Shown here piece after piece: positions 36,099-45,490 of a stretch of 64,000 bases of DNA. The notes beneath the pieces were generated by a model. The model saw only the letters and a program-made list of their open reading frames with translations, was not told the origin of the DNA and searched no databases. The DNA comes from Komagataeibacter xylinus (GTDB lineage: Bacteria > Pseudomonadota > Alphaproteobacteria > Acetobacterales > Acetobacteraceae): contig NZ_JARWSK010000009.1 in assembly GCF_031081985.1 (NCBI RefSeq), positions 62,001-126,000 of the forward strand. The letters run 5' to 3'. The position numbers and the translations under genes were made by a program. The stretch's first letter is position 1. Each line of letters opens with the position of its first letter.

Positions 36099-36743
36099 AT
36101 GACCACCACCGCGCCGGAATTTTCATCCCCCTTCATGGACCAGTTGCGCGACCTGCTGCGCTGGCGGCGCGACGTGCGCCATTTCCGCCCCGACCCGGTG
36201 CCCGAACCCGTGCTCGATGACCTGCTGCGTACGGCCTGCCTTGCGCCTTCGGTCGGGCTAAGCGAGCCGTGGCGCTTCGTGCGGGTGGATGACGCGGCCC
36301 GGCGGGCTGCGGTCCGCGCTGATTTTGCCCGCTGCAACGAAGCCGCCCTGGCCGATCGTGACGGGCCGGATGCCCAGCGCTACGCGCGGCTGAAACTGGC
36401 CGGGCTGGATGATGCGCCCCACCATGTGGCCGTGTTCTCGCACCCCGACCCCACCCAGGGGCGCGGACTGGGGCGGGCAACCATGCCGCAGACCACCACC
36501 TGGTCCACCGTCATGGCCATCCATACCTTCTGGCTGGCGGCGACTGCGGCAGGGGTTGGGGTGGGCTGGGTCTCGATCATCGATCCCGACCGGGTTGCTG
36601 CCGTGCTGGAGATGGACCCCGCACTCGAACTCGTGGCCTATCTGTGCGTGGGTTACCCCGCAGCCCCTGCCAGCACCCCTGAACTGGAGCGGCGCGGCTG
36701 GGAACGCCGCGCGCCCGAGCGGCGGCAGTGGATCCGGCGCTAG
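36099..36743 (+). CDS. bluB: 5,6-dimethylbenzimidazole synthase
   Basis: A 214-aa flavin-dependent enzyme of the nitroreductase fold. Diagnostic blocks: LLRWRRDVRHFRPDPVPE, LAPSVGLSEPWRFV, MPQTTTWSTVMAIHTFWLAA and GVGWVSI. BluB breaks down FMNH2 with oxygen to make DMB, the lower ligand of vitamin B12. No other cob genes are in the window, but a cobalamin riboswitch lies at 22.4 kb. It is followed after 14 bases by an unknown gene. Confidence 0.92.
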   Translation: MTTTAPEFSSPFMDQLRDLLRWRRDVRHFRPDPVPEPVLDDLLRTACLAPSVGLSEPWRFVRVDDAARRAAVRADFARCNEAALADRDGPDAQRYARLKLAGLDDAPHHVAVFSHPDPTQGRGLGRATMPQTTTWSTVMAIHTFWLAATAAGVGVGWVSIIDPDRVAAVLEMDPALELVAYLCVGYPAAPASTPELERRGWERRAPERRQWIRR

Positions 36744-36757
36744 GCGCGCCGTTAGCC

Positions 36758-37123
36758 ATGCGTGCCAATGAGCGGATGCTGCGCGCCCTGGCCCGCGTGC
36801 CTGCCCGCACGGTGCTGCACGTGGCGCGCCGTTTTGCCCCGGTGCTGGATGCGGGCATTGTGGATGAAGGCGGATGTACCTACCTGGCCTATTGCCGCAC
36901 GCGCGTGGCATTGCCCGCAGGGCTTGATGAGACGGGGCGGGAATGCTGGGTCAATTCCCTGCATGTGGAAGACTGGTACCGGACCCATGTGCTGCTCGCC
37001 GCCCTCGGGTTTTCCGATGCGGTTTTTGCGTTATGGGAACAGCAGCACGGCAGGCGTGATGGCCTTGTGTGCCTGATCTCGAAAAGCCGGGTGGCGGGCA
37101 GTGTGCGGCACGCCGTTGTGTGA
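36758..37123 (+). CDS. Hypothetical protein downstream of bluB
   Basis: A 121-aa protein with an Arg-rich N-terminus and a globular remainder (DEGGCTYLAYCRTRVALP, NSLHVEDWYRTHVLLAALGF). No signal, helix pair or known motif. The ATG lies 14 bases after bluB, and a 42-aa frame follows after 3 bases, so the three genes look like one transcript. Confidence 0.5.
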   Translation: MRANERMLRALARVPARTVLHVARRFAPVLDAGIVDEGGCTYLAYCRTRVALPAGLDETGRECWVNSLHVEDWYRTHVLLAALGFSDAVFALWEQQHGRRDGLVCLISKSRVAGSVRHAVV

Positions 37124-37126
37124 AAG

Positions 37127-37255
37127 ATGCATCGCCACCGCCCCGGTCAGGACTGGCTGGCCCCTGATCTGTCGGGTTATGACGATGCGGTGCTGGAACT
37201 GACATCACGCAATGACATAGCCCTTGTAAAGGCGCAGCTCTGCCTGCGCGGATGA
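37127..37255 (+). CDS. Possible 42-aa small protein in bluB cluster
   Basis: The ATG lies three bases after the upstream stop. The peptide (N-terminus MHRHRPGQDW, C-terminus ALVKAQLCLRG) is soluble and mixed in charge. Tight spacing is the only support. Confidence 0.35.
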   Translation: MHRHRPGQDWLAPDLSGYDDAVLELTSRNDIALVKAQLCLRG

Positions 37256-37561
37256 GGGGCAGGCGCACAGGAATACGGGCCAGACTTGCCGGTGTGCGTG
37301 TATTCGTGGCGCGGTTACATGGGGCTATCGCGTATCGGGGGCCGGTATTATGGGCCATCTTCACGGATGGTTGAAAAAACGGGTGGCAGATATTCGTTAA
37401 ATCCGGTTTTGCCTTGCGTCTGTTTCACCCATTGTACCGACCGGATTTCAGGCCGGGGGGCAGGCGCCCTGCGGCTTTGTATCGCGTATCTGGTCCGGGC
37501 GTGCCCTGTCTATGTTCCGCTAAGAAATCATGATGACCTGCCCGGCACGGAGGACTGAACG
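37256..37561. other. Intergenic region before dedA-like gene
   Basis: About 300 bases. A 90-aa frame exists but has atypical composition for the genome and no ribosome site. Promoter DNA for the DedA gene is expected here. Confidence 0.4.
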
Positions 37562-38212
37562 CTGCTGCACCATTTCGAATCCCTGTTCCAGCACTATGGC
37601 TATGGGGTCATTACCTTCATTGTCATGCTGGAGAGCATGGGCCTGCCGCTGCCTGCCGAGACGCTGATCATTTCCGCCTCCGTCTATTGCGCCGCCACCC
37701 ACCGGCTCGATATCCGCTGGGTGGCCCTTGCCGCCGTGATGGGCGCCGTCATTGGCGATAATATCGGTTACATGATCGGGCGCCGCGTGGGCCTGCCGCT
37801 GCTGCAGAAATATGGCAGCCGCATCAAGCTGACGCCGCAAAGGCTGCTGCTTGGCCGCTTCCTGTTCCGCCATCATGGCAGTGGCATCGTGTTTTTCGGG
37901 CGGTTCATTGCCCTGCTGCGCGTTTTCGTGGCGTTGCTGGCCGGGGCCAATCACATGCCCTGGCCGCGCTTCATGATCTTTAATGCGCTGGGCGGGCTGT
38001 GCTGGGCAGGGGGGTATGCCACGGGGGCGTATTACCTCGGGCGCAAGGTCACGGAGGTATCGGGGCCGGCAAGTATCGGGCTTGGGATTGCGGTGGCGGC
38101 GGGGCTTGTGGCGAGTGCGGTATTCCTGCGCCGCAATGAACAGCGCCTGACCGCGCAGGCCCTGCGTGAGGCCGAGGCGGAAAATGCAGCGGGTGGAACG
38201 CAGGCGGCCTGA
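37562..38212 (+). CDS. DedA family membrane protein, probable CTG start
   Basis: A 216-aa protein of the DedA/SNARE-associated family: N-terminal amphipathic segment HHFESLFQHYGYGVITFIVMLESMGLPLPAET, then RFLFRHHGSGIVFFGRFIALLRVFVALLAGANHM and three later helices. The N-terminal block is conserved in DedA, yet between the upstream in-frame stop (37556) and ATG 37625 there is no ATG, GTG or TTG. GGAGG at 37549-37553 points to CTG 37562 (8 bases away) or ACG 37559. DedA proteins flip lipids or support membrane homeostasis. Confidence 0.82.
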   Translation: MLHHFESLFQHYGYGVITFIVMLESMGLPLPAETLIISASVYCAATHRLDIRWVALAAVMGAVIGDNIGYMIGRRVGLPLLQKYGSRIKLTPQRLLLGRFLFRHHGSGIVFFGRFIALLRVFVALLAGANHMPWPRFMIFNALGGLCWAGGYATGAYYLGRKVTEVSGPASIGLGIAVAAGLVASAVFLRRNEQRLTAQALREAEAENAAGGTQAA

Positions 38213-38221
38213 CCGCTCGGG

Positions 38222-38710
38222 TCAGGCGCTTTTGGCCAGCGGTTGCTGTACCTGCTGCATCTGTGACGGGCCGGGCAGGCGGCTCAGCAGGTGCGGACGG
38301 TCATGCGCCGGCAGCAGGTCGGCCAGCGTTGTGCCATCAAGCACGCTCATGAAGGCGCCAAGTGCCGTCGAGAGCACGCCGCGCAGCTTGCACATGTCAG
38401 AGAGGATGCAGCAGTTACCCTCTGGGTGGCTCGGTACGCAGTGCACCAGTTGCAGGTCATCCTCGGTCTGGCGCACGACATCGCCAATGCGGATATCCTC
38501 CGGGGCGTGGGCGAGCACAAGACCACCCCCACGGCCGCGCCGGGCATCAACCAGCCCGAGGCGGGACAATCGGTGAATGACTTTCACCAGATGATTTTCA
38601 GAAATGTCGTACGCGCTGGCTATCTCATGGATCGAGACACGCCTGTCGGCATGCAGTCCCATGTATAACAGCGTACGTAAGGCATAATCAGTGTGCAGGG
38701 TCAGGCGCAT
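38222..38710 (-). CDS. nsrR: Rrf2 family regulator NsrR
   Basis: A 162-aa winged-helix regulator. The N-terminal MRLTLHTDYALRTLLYMG and helix-turn-helix ISENHLVKVIHRLSRLG match NsrR/Rrf2. The cluster-binding Cys lie at 91, 100 (or 101) and 107, the C-x8-C-x6-C spacing of the Fe-S NsrR, which senses nitric oxide. An inverted repeat resembling the NsrR site lies 49 bases before the start, overlapping a TATAAT box, so it probably represses itself. No NO-detoxifying gene is adjacent. Confidence 0.88.
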   Translation of the reverse strand: MRLTLHTDYALRTLLYMGLHADRRVSIHEIASAYDISENHLVKVIHRLSRLGLVDARRGRGGGLVLAHAPEDIRIGDVVRQTEDDLQLVHCVPSHPEGNCCILSDMCKLRGVLSTALGAFMSVLDGTTLADLLPAHDRPHLLSRLPGPSQMQQVQQPLAKSA

Positions 38711-38758
38711 ACCGATAGCTAGCATGGGGCGAACAAGCAGAAACAGACCTCTATAAAT

Positions 38759-38773
38759 TGCATAATAAATGCA
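38759..38773. promoter_or_regulatory. Probable NsrR operator
   Basis: Inverted repeat TGCAT-AATAA-ATGCA, extended by AATT/ATT flanks, close to the known NsrR half-site ATGCATTT. A minus-strand TATAAT lies at 38775-38780 next to it. Confidence 0.55.
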
Positions 38774-39760
38774 TATTATAGGGGAAAACTCTCTCCAACC
38801 CTTGATTTCAGGGCATTGAATACCCTTAAAGGCGACAAATGCGGTGCTCTACTATCACGGTAATGTGATTGAAGTAACAGATAACCGCCATCATCCTGCC
38901 ACGATATCTCAGCGTGAATCCTGTCCGTGAACCGGGCTGGCAGGACGTATTGTTCTGCCAGGAATTTGCCTGTTTTCAGCGGTTTTCCGGGCAGGGCATC
39001 ATGCTACGGCACGGCCTGCGCTGCAGGATGAATGGGAGGCTGGCATACGATTCCATCAGGCGAGTAATCAGGTTGAGCAATAAGCCGCTGCGTAACAGGT
39101 GGCGAAAGCCGATCTTTCATGCATCAGACAGACCCTGAGCACAGGATCTTCTTTATGCCCGATGCATTGAGACAATATTAAAAACCAAGAAAAACTGCCA
39201 AAAACGGGCGCGCACGAAACCAGCCCGCCACCTCCGGTGGCAGGCCTGCCTGCAGGCTCATGGCTCTCCCTCGATGCGGCCCGCATTTTACAATGCGATT
39301 CGCGGCATCGTTTCCCCAGCAGTGCTGAAGGGTGGCCTGAAAAGGACGGCACCGCTGCATCCTGCTGCACTGCGCGCGGTTGCGACGTAGCCAGCACGAT
39401 AACTGACCAGCCCGAATCAGCCAGTTGCCAGCCTGCTTCGGTGTGGTGCGCCATCCTTCGCGAATGTCTGTCCGCTTCATCTCTCCTTCCCGTCCAGGAT
39501 GCGCCCCACGGGGTGAGGAAGAAGATGACGCGGTACATACACCCACGATGGTCATCCTATAACGCCATCCTACCCAAAAGGGTAGGTGGGTAGATGCATA
39601 ATCAATGAATTTTTTATCATGCCCCTGCCTGTGCGCCGGATCGGGGCAGGGCTTTCAGGGCCTGCACCCGTGGGCGTGCCCTGTGTCCGCCTTGCAAAAC
39701 CGGGGGGGCGTGCGTTAGTTCCGGCGTTATCTTCTGATTAATGGCAGCAGGATTCTTGAT
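38774..39760. other. Nearly 1 kb without a convincing gene
   Basis: Several 75-155-codon frames overlap on both strands, but none has a good ribosome site, a consistent composition or a recognisable motif. A perfect hairpin (CCTACCC, AAAA, GGGTAGG) lies at 39569-39586. The region could be a decayed gene, an sRNA locus or long promoter DNA for the DAACS transporter. Confidence 0.5.
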
Positions 39761-41020
39761 TTGGCCCAGCCCGGAAAACGTAATGCCAGCGGGCGCACGC
39801 GCGCCATTGTGGTCGCGCTGCTGCTCGGCGTGGTCGTGGGGCTGGGGCTGCATGCGGCGGGTCCGGCTGCGATCGACGCAGCCACCCGCTGCGCCACCCT
39901 GCTGACGGGGCTGTTCCTGCGGCTCGTGCGCATGATCATCGCCCCGCTTGTTTTCGCCACCCTTGTGTCGGGCATTGGCAGCCTTGGCGATGGCACGCAG
40001 GTGCTGCGCATTGGCGGGCGCATCCTGCTGTGGTTCATCGTCGCCTCCTTCCTGTCGCTCGTGACCGGCCTGCTCGCCGCCAACCTGCTCCAGCCCGGCG
40101 TGGGCTTTACCGTGCCCACGGCAGCAGGCGATACGGGGCTGGCGCATGCGCATTTCGATCCGGTCGAGTTCGTGCTGCATGTGGTGCCCACCAGCATTTT
40201 CGATGCCATGGGCCGCAACGACATTTTGCAGATCGTGGTGTTCTCCGTGCTGTTTGGCCTGGCCCTGCCCGCGGCGGGCAAGGGGGCGCAGCGCATGATC
40301 CTGCCCTGGACGACCGAACTCGCCCGCATCATGCTGCGCATGACCGATATGGTGATGTATGCCGCCCCCGTGGCCGTGTTCGGCTCGGTCATGGGCAGCG
40401 TGGCCCATAGCGGCGTTGGCATTCTGGGCCTGTTTGGCGTGTTCCTGTGCAAGTTCTACGGCACGCTGGGCGTGCTGTGGGTGCTGCTCACCACCATGAC
40501 CTTCTGCGTGCTGGGCAGGCGGGTGTTCGCGCTGGCGAAGCTGCTGATCCAGCCCATCCTGCTCGGCTTTGCCACCGCGAGCAGCGAGGCGGTCTATCCG
40601 CTGCTTGTCGAGCGGCTGGAGCTGTTTGGCGTGCCCGACCGCATCAGCGGCTTCGTGCTGCCGCTAGGCTACAGCTTCAACCTTGATGGCTCGGTGCTGT
40701 TCCAGTCCTTTGGTGCGCTGTTCATCGCGCAGGCCTATGGCATCCACATTCCCGTGGGCCAGCAGATCGCGATGGTGCTGGTGATGATGCTGAGCAGCAA
40801 GGGCATTGCGGGCGTGCCGCGCGCGGCCTTGGTCACGCTGGCTGCCGTCATGCCGCAGTTCGGCCTGCCCGAGGCGGGGCTGGCGCTGATCCTGGGCATC
40901 GACCACTTTCTCGACATGGCGCGCACGGCCACCAACGTGCTGGGCAATGGCTATGCTGCCGCCGTGGCCGCCCGGTGGGAAGGCGAACTGGCCGACCATG
41001 CGCTGGAGGAAGGCGAGTAA
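39761..41020 (+). CDS. Dicarboxylate/amino acid:cation symporter (DAACS family)
   Basis: A 419-aa protein with the glutamate/dicarboxylate symporter fold: RLVRMIIAPLVFATLVSGI (helix 2), the serine-rich SSEAVYPL in place of the usual S-rich reentrant loop, GYSFNLDGS, SSKGIAGVPRA (second hairpin) and ILGIDHFLDMARTATNVLGN. Substrate is probably a C4-dicarboxylate or glutamate. No ATG fits in frame; the TTG at 39761 has CAGGA about nine bases upstream. Confidence 0.9.
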   Translation: MAQPGKRNASGRTRAIVVALLLGVVVGLGLHAAGPAAIDAATRCATLLTGLFLRLVRMIIAPLVFATLVSGIGSLGDGTQVLRIGGRILLWFIVASFLSLVTGLLAANLLQPGVGFTVPTAAGDTGLAHAHFDPVEFVLHVVPTSIFDAMGRNDILQIVVFSVLFGLALPAAGKGAQRMILPWTTELARIMLRMTDMVMYAAPVAVFGSVMGSVAHSGVGILGLFGVFLCKFYGTLGVLWVLLTTMTFCVLGRRVFALAKLLIQPILLGFATASSEAVYPLLVERLELFGVPDRISGFVLPLGYSFNLDGSVLFQSFGALFIAQAYGIHIPVGQQIAMVLVMMLSSKGIAGVPRAALVTLAAVMPQFGLPEAGLALILGIDHFLDMARTATNVLGNGYAAAVAARWEGELADHALEEGE

Positions 41021-41036
41021 CCTCCTGCAAAGCATA

Positions 41037-41095
41037 AGAAGCTTCAGAAAGAATGCCGCCTTTTTGAAAAAAGGCGGCACCCTAGAACTTCTGTT
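41037..41095. repeat. B-hairpin intergenic repeat with remnant of A
   Basis: An AGAAGCTTC half of hairpin A, then GCCGCCTTTTTGAAAAAAGGCGGC. It separates the convergent transporter and isocitrate dehydrogenase genes. Confidence 0.8.
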
Positions 41096-42316
41096 TTATG
41101 CCTTGGCCAGCGCCGTGCGCAGCTTTTCATCCAGCACGTCAAGGAAAGGCTGGGTGTCGAGCCATTTGGTGTCCTTGCCCACGAGCAGGGCGAGGTCCTT
41201 GGTCATCTGGCCACCTTCCACCGTCTCGATGCACGCGCGCTCGAGCGTGTGGGCGAAGTGGGTGACATCGGGCGTGTCATCGAATTTGCCGCGATAGGCC
41301 AGGCCGCGCGTCCACGCAAAGATCGAGGCGATGGGGTTGGTGCTCGTCGGTCGCCCCTTCTGGTGCTCGCGGAAGTGGCGGGTCACGGTGCCGTGGGCGG
41401 CTTCCGCCTCCACCACGTCGCCCGTGGGGTTGAGCAGCACCGAGGTCATCAGGCCAAGGCTGCCGAAGCCCTGGGCCACGATGTCGCTTTCCACGTCGCC
41501 ATCATAGTTCTTGCACGCCCACACATAGCCACCCTTCCACTTGAGCGCACAGGCCACCATGTCATCAATCAGGCGGTGCTCGTAGGTCAGGCCCAGCTTT
41601 TCAAACTCGGCCTTGAACTCGCGCTCGTACACCTCCTGGAACACATCCTTGAACATGCCGTCATAGGCCTTGAGGATGGTATTCTTGGTGGACAGGTAGA
41701 CCGGCAACTTCCGGTCGCGCCCATAGGCCAGCGAGGCGCGGGCAAACCCCTCGATCGAGGCGCGGGTATTGTGCATGCCCAGCGCCACGCCGGGGCCCTT
41801 GAAGTCATGCACGTCAAGCACCTGCTCGGGGCCGCCATCGGCGGGCGTGTAGCGCAGCGTGACCTTGCCGGGGCCGGGAATGCGCGTTTCGGCCGCGCGG
41901 TAGATATCGCCATAGGCATGGCGGCCGATCACGATGGGCTGGGTCCAGTGCGGCACGAGGCGCGGCACGTTGGTGCAGATGATCGGCTCGCGGAAGATGG
42001 TGCCATCAAGGATGTTGCGGATGGTGCCGTTGGGCGAGCGCCACATCTTTTTGAGGCCAAACTCCTTCACCCGGTCCTCATCGGGGGTAATGGTGGCGCA
42101 TTTCACGCCCACGCCGTAGCGGCGCACGGCCTCGGCGGCGTCCACGGTCACGCGGTCATCGGTTTCGTCGCGGTGAGTGATGCCGAGGTCATAATATTTC
42201 AGGTCGATATCGAGATAGGGCAGGATCAGCCGCTCGCGGATGAAATGCCAGATGATGCGGGTCATCTCGTCGCCATCCATCTCGACAACGGGATTCTTGA
42301 CCTTGATCTTTGCCAT
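41096..42316 (-). CDS. icd: NADP-dependent isocitrate dehydrogenase
   Basis: A 406-aa enzyme of the eukaryotic-like NADP-IDH type ([20 protein letters not shown]). Substrate residues are visible in [15 protein letters not shown] and [19 protein letters not shown]; metal ligands in [13 protein letters not shown] and [16 protein letters not shown]; cofactor loop in [15 protein letters not shown]. It oxidises isocitrate to 2-oxoglutarate in the TCA cycle and supplies NADPH. A single-gene unit. Confidence 0.96.
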   Translation of the reverse strand: MAKIKVKNPVVEMDGDEMTRIIWHFIRERLILPYLDIDLKYYDLGITHRDETDDRVTVDAAEAVRRYGVGVKCATITPDEDRVKEFGLKKMWRSPNGTIRNILDGTIFREPIICTNVPRLVPHWTQPIVIGRHAYGDIYRAAETRIPGPGKVTLRYTPADGGPEQVLDVHDFKGPGVALGMHNTRASIEGFARASLAYGRDRKLPVYLSTKNTILKAYDGMFKDVFQEVYEREFKAEFEKLGLTYEHRLIDDMVACALKWKGGYVWACKNYDGDVESDIVAQGFGSLGLMTSVLLNPTGDVVEAEAAHGTVTRHFREHQKGRPTSTNPIASIFAWTRGLAYRGKFDDTPDVTHFAHTLERACIETVEGGQMTKDLALLVGKDTKWLDTQPFLDVLDEKLRTALAKA

Positions 42317-42548
42317 GGTACGTCTGTGTGCCTTTGTTGAATCTGGTTTTTTTGAAGGGTGTTTTCTTGTGGCGCCCGTCTGCGCGGGCCCTCCCGGCGG
42401 CCCGCATTATTAGGCGCGTGCCCGGACGATAAAAAGCATTGCCGCCTGCCGGTTCGTTCACAAACGTGCCAGCCCCGCGGCGCGTGGCCGTTTGCCGCCA
42501 TTGCGCGCGGGTCTACCCGCCCGTTCGCGCCCGTGGCATGAAGGCGGC

Positions 42549-44204
42549 ATGAACTGGCATTTCCCCCCACGCGCGCTGTGGCGCAGGCAGCCCTCATGGC
42601 GGCAGGCCTGGCCTGACGTGCTGCTGGGGCTGATGGCTGGCCTGGCATTGCTGCCTGCCTGCACGGCGTTGCAGGGCATTGCGCGTGCGCTCATGCTGTG
42701 GGGGGTGATCGCGCTCGCCTTCAACAGCAGGCGGGTGCTGCTGGCGGTCTTGCTGCCTGCCGTCGTGCTGCTGCCCGGCGCGCTGTATTACATCCATATC
42801 AGCGGGGTGCCGCCGGGTTATCCGTTATGGCTGATCCTGTTCTACTGCTCGGTGCCGGTGGTGATGGGGTATGTCGCCCCGGTGCTGCCGTGGCTGTGCG
42901 CGTGGGCGGTGTTCTGGTCGGGGCTGGCCGCGCTTTACGTATCGCGCCCGCGTGGGGCGGTGGTGCCGTGGCCTGCCCGGTGGCGTCTTGGCGCGGTGGC
43001 GGTGCTGGTGACGATGCTGGTGGTGCCCGTGATGCGGCTGTGGCACAGCCTGCCGCCCACCCGCGCGGGTACCGACAACCCGCTGGTGGCCATCCATGCC
43101 CGCTTTGACCGCGCCTGGCCGTGGAGCCTGCTGACCGGCTATGCAGCAGCAAGGCGCGAGACATGGCGCGTGACCGCCATGGCGCGGCGCATCAGCCATG
43201 AGCCGGTCCACTTTCTGACCCCGCCCGCAACCGATGCGCGGCAGGTGATCGTGCTGGTCATTGGCGAGAGCGCGCGCCGCGACCACCATCATGGCTTTGG
43301 CTACGCCCTGCCCACCACGCCGGAAATGGACCGCCTGCCCGGCCTGCTGCGCTTTGACAATGTGGTTACGCCGTTTGACTACACGGTGGGTGCCGTGCCG
43401 GTCATCCTGTCAGGCTATGACCGGCTGCAGCCGGGGGCCGTGCCGGGGCATGACCTTGTATCCGTGTTCAACGCGGCGGGGTTCGATACGTGGTGGATCA
43501 GCAACCACCCCCGCCTTGGCCCGTATGACAGCGTGATCGGCGCCTATTCGGAGCAGGCGCATCACATCGCCTATACCACCGTGCAGGGTGGCGTGATGAG
43601 CAGGCCGGTGCTTGATGAACGGATGCTGCCCGTGTTCGATCAGGCGGTTGCCGGGGCGAAGGGGCCGGTGCTGATCGTGCTGCACCTGTTTGGCAGCCAT
43701 GAGAACGCGGCGGACCGCGCCCCGCCGGGCTTCGCCCATCTGGGCAGCGCCTATGACAACAGCATTGCCTATACCGACCACATCCTTGCCCGCGTGCAGG
43801 CCAGCCTGCAGGCGCATGGGGGGGAATCGGCCCTGTTTTACGTGCCGGACCATGGGGTGCGGGTGAATGAATGCACCGGCGGCATTCCCGCGCATGGCGA
43901 TGTGCGCGCAGCCTATGAAGTGCCGCTCTATTTCTGGGCCTCGCCTGACTGGCAGGCCGCCCACGCCCCGGCCATGCAGGCCGCGCGCGCCAACGTGCAT
44001 GCGCCGTTTACGCTGGCCAGCATGCCCGCCAGCGTGCTTGAGGCGGCGGGGCTGGCCTATGCGGGGTTGGATCGTAGCCTGTCGGTGCTGTCAGCGGACC
44101 CGGCCCGCCCGCGCCGGATCGTGCATGGCGATAATGCTGCCAACCAGAACGTGGATTACGACCAAAGCCATGACGACCAGAGCTGTCATATCGCGAGCGA
44201 CTGA
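42549..44204 (+). CDS. Phosphoethanolamine transferase (EptA/CptA-like, sulfatase superfamily)
   Basis: A 551-aa protein with five N-terminal membrane helices (about residues 20-175) and a periplasmic sulfatase-fold domain. Catalytic elements: VIGESARRDHHHGFGY (metal Glu), the nucleophile Thr region PFDYTVGAVPVILSGY, LHLFGSH and VPDHGVRVNE (metal Asp-His). Such enzymes add phosphoethanolamine to lipid A or core sugars and change surface charge. The usual Cys-rich nucleophile loop of EptA is absent, so it may belong to the CptA/OpgE side. Confidence 0.85.
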   Translation: MNWHFPPRALWRRQPSWRQAWPDVLLGLMAGLALLPACTALQGIARALMLWGVIALAFNSRRVLLAVLLPAVVLLPGALYYIHISGVPPGYPLWLILFYCSVPVVMGYVAPVLPWLCAWAVFWSGLAALYVSRPRGAVVPWPARWRLGAVAVLVTMLVVPVMRLWHSLPPTRAGTDNPLVAIHARFDRAWPWSLLTGYAAARRETWRVTAMARRISHEPVHFLTPPATDARQVIVLVIGESARRDHHHGFGYALPTTPEMDRLPGLLRFDNVVTPFDYTVGAVPVILSGYDRLQPGAVPGHDLVSVFNAAGFDTWWISNHPRLGPYDSVIGAYSEQAHHIAYTTVQGGVMSRPVLDERMLPVFDQAVAGAKGPVLIVLHLFGSHENAADRAPPGFAHLGSAYDNSIAYTDHILARVQASLQAHGGESALFYVPDHGVRVNECTGGIPAHGDVRAAYEVPLYFWASPDWQAAHAPAMQAARANVHAPFTLASMPASVLEAAGLAYAGLDRSLSVLSADPARPRRIVHGDNAANQNVDYDQSHDDQSCHIASD

Positions 44205-44214
44205 CCGCTTATGA

Positions 44215-44280
44215 CTCAAAAAGCTTCGAAAGAATGCCGCCTTTTTGAAAAAAGGCGGCACCCAAAAACTTCTATTTTTT
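44215..44280. repeat. B-hairpin intergenic repeat with remnant of A
   Basis: TCAAAAAGCTTC (right half of A), then GCCGCCTTTTTGAAAAAAGGCGGC and the right end CCCAAAAACTTCT. It lies between convergent genes. Confidence 0.8.
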
Positions 44281-44287
44281 CAGGATT

Positions 44288-44683
44288 TTACTTCCCGTTG
44301 GGGTGGTCCTTGCGCCAGGCGTCATAGCGGCGCTTGTCCAGGCAGTAGGCCAGGTCACGATAGAGCTGGATGTGGCGGATATGGGTCACTTCCTCCTGGC
44401 AGGCGATCTTGTCGCTGTCCTTGTATTCCTCCCATGCGGGTTGCAGCACCAGGGCGCGCTCCTTTTCCGCCGTGACGCAGGCATTGGTTACTTCATCGCC
44501 AAACTCGGTGGTGCAGACATCGACCACCGGATAGTTGGGGAATGTCAGCGATGGTGCTGCAAGCTGCACCTCGGGGCGGATATACAGCGAGTTCAGTTCC
44601 GCCTCGGGCACGTCGGCGCGGGCGGCGGGCATGCAGGCCACGGCCAGCGCGCCCAGCAGGGCACAGGTGATGATCTTGTTCAT
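44288..44683 (-). CDS. Secreted hypothetical protein
   Basis: A 131-aa protein with a signal peptide ending ARA (about residue 23). The mature part has four Cys in CTTEFGDEVTNACV, ACQEEV and YCLDKRRYD, and charged helices. No family recognised. Start at ATG 44683; an in-frame ATG six codons earlier is possible. Confidence 0.6.
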   Translation of the reverse strand: MNKIITCALLGALAVACMPAARADVPEAELNSLYIRPEVQLAAPSLTFPNYPVVDVCTTEFGDEVTNACVTAEKERALVLQPAWEEYKDSDKIACQEEVTHIRHIQLYRDLAYCLDKRRYDAWRKDHPNGK

Positions 44684-44731
44684 GTCTCTGTATGCCTTCA
44701 TTCGAAAAAGCGCGGCACGAAGCTGCGTGCC

Positions 44732-45376
44732 TTATGTGGCCATAATGCCTGTTCCTGCCAAGGGGAATGGGGATATGCGTTTCGCCCCGGCCATCAGGTT
44801 CCGCCAGGCGGGCCAGTCATGCACCAGCCGGGCCAGCACGGCATGGCCCGCCCCGCCGGGATGCAGCCCGTCACCCTGGGCAATCCCGCCACACCATGCG
44901 GCGCTGCCCAGCAACGGTGCCCAGACAGACAGGAAGGGCACGCCAGCCCGACTGCATAATGCCGCCATCGCCTGCTCCAGCACGCGGGTGCGCTGGTCGG
45001 GGCCGGGCCGCCCTACGGGCGGAGGGCCGATCATCAGGGTTGGCCACGTGGCGCGGGTGCTGCGCAGGATCCGTTCGGTGGCATGCAGGCTGTCCTGTAG
45101 CGCCAGCCGGGGCTGGCCTGCGGCATCGACCCTTGCGTCATTGGCCCCGAATGACAGGATTATGCCGCCATCATCGCGCCCGTGCAGGCGGGCCTGTGCT
45201 TCAGCCTGCCAGCGTTGCGCGATGTCGTGGCTGGTCTGGCCCCTGACGCCAAGGTTGTAGAGGGTGAGATCATGCCCCGCCTGCCGCTCGATTGCGCAAA
45301 GCCGACCGGCCCAGCCCTGGCAGGTTTCATCGCCCGTTCCCGTGACATAGCTGTCACCGATAAAGCAGAGTCGCAT
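44732..45376 (-). CDS. SGNH/GDSL hydrolase
   Basis: A 214-aa esterase/lipase-like hydrolase. Block I LCFIGDSYVTGTGDE (nucleophile Ser), block II NLGVRGQT (oxyanion Gly), block III LSFGANDAR (Asn) and block V DGLHPGGAGH (Asp/His dyad) are in order. No signal peptide, so it is probably cytoplasmic. Acyl substrate unknown. The start ATG 45376 places GDS near the N-terminus as usual. Confidence 0.88.
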   Translation of the reverse strand: MRLCFIGDSYVTGTGDETCQGWAGRLCAIERQAGHDLTLYNLGVRGQTSHDIAQRWQAEAQARLHGRDDGGIILSFGANDARVDAAGQPRLALQDSLHATERILRSTRATWPTLMIGPPPVGRPGPDQRTRVLEQAMAALCSRAGVPFLSVWAPLLGSAAWCGGIAQGDGLHPGGAGHAVLARLVHDWPAWRNLMAGAKRISPFPLAGTGIMAT

Positions 45377-45490
45377 GCGGGCATGATAGGCCCACACCCG
45401 GTGCGAAGGCACTGGCATTTCTCTACTTTCTTATTTTGTTCTCACGTTTTAGACTGGTTGCGTCACGAATGCAGGGGAGCAGAAATACAA

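Noticed and set aside
34844-36337. 497-codon minus-strand frame spanning several plus-strand genes
   Set aside because: It crosses gene boundaries, bluB and intergenic DNA; no coherent domain.
39068-39593. Overlapping 118-156-codon frames on both strands
   Set aside because: No ribosome site, mixed composition and no recognisable family; reported instead as a gene-poor region.
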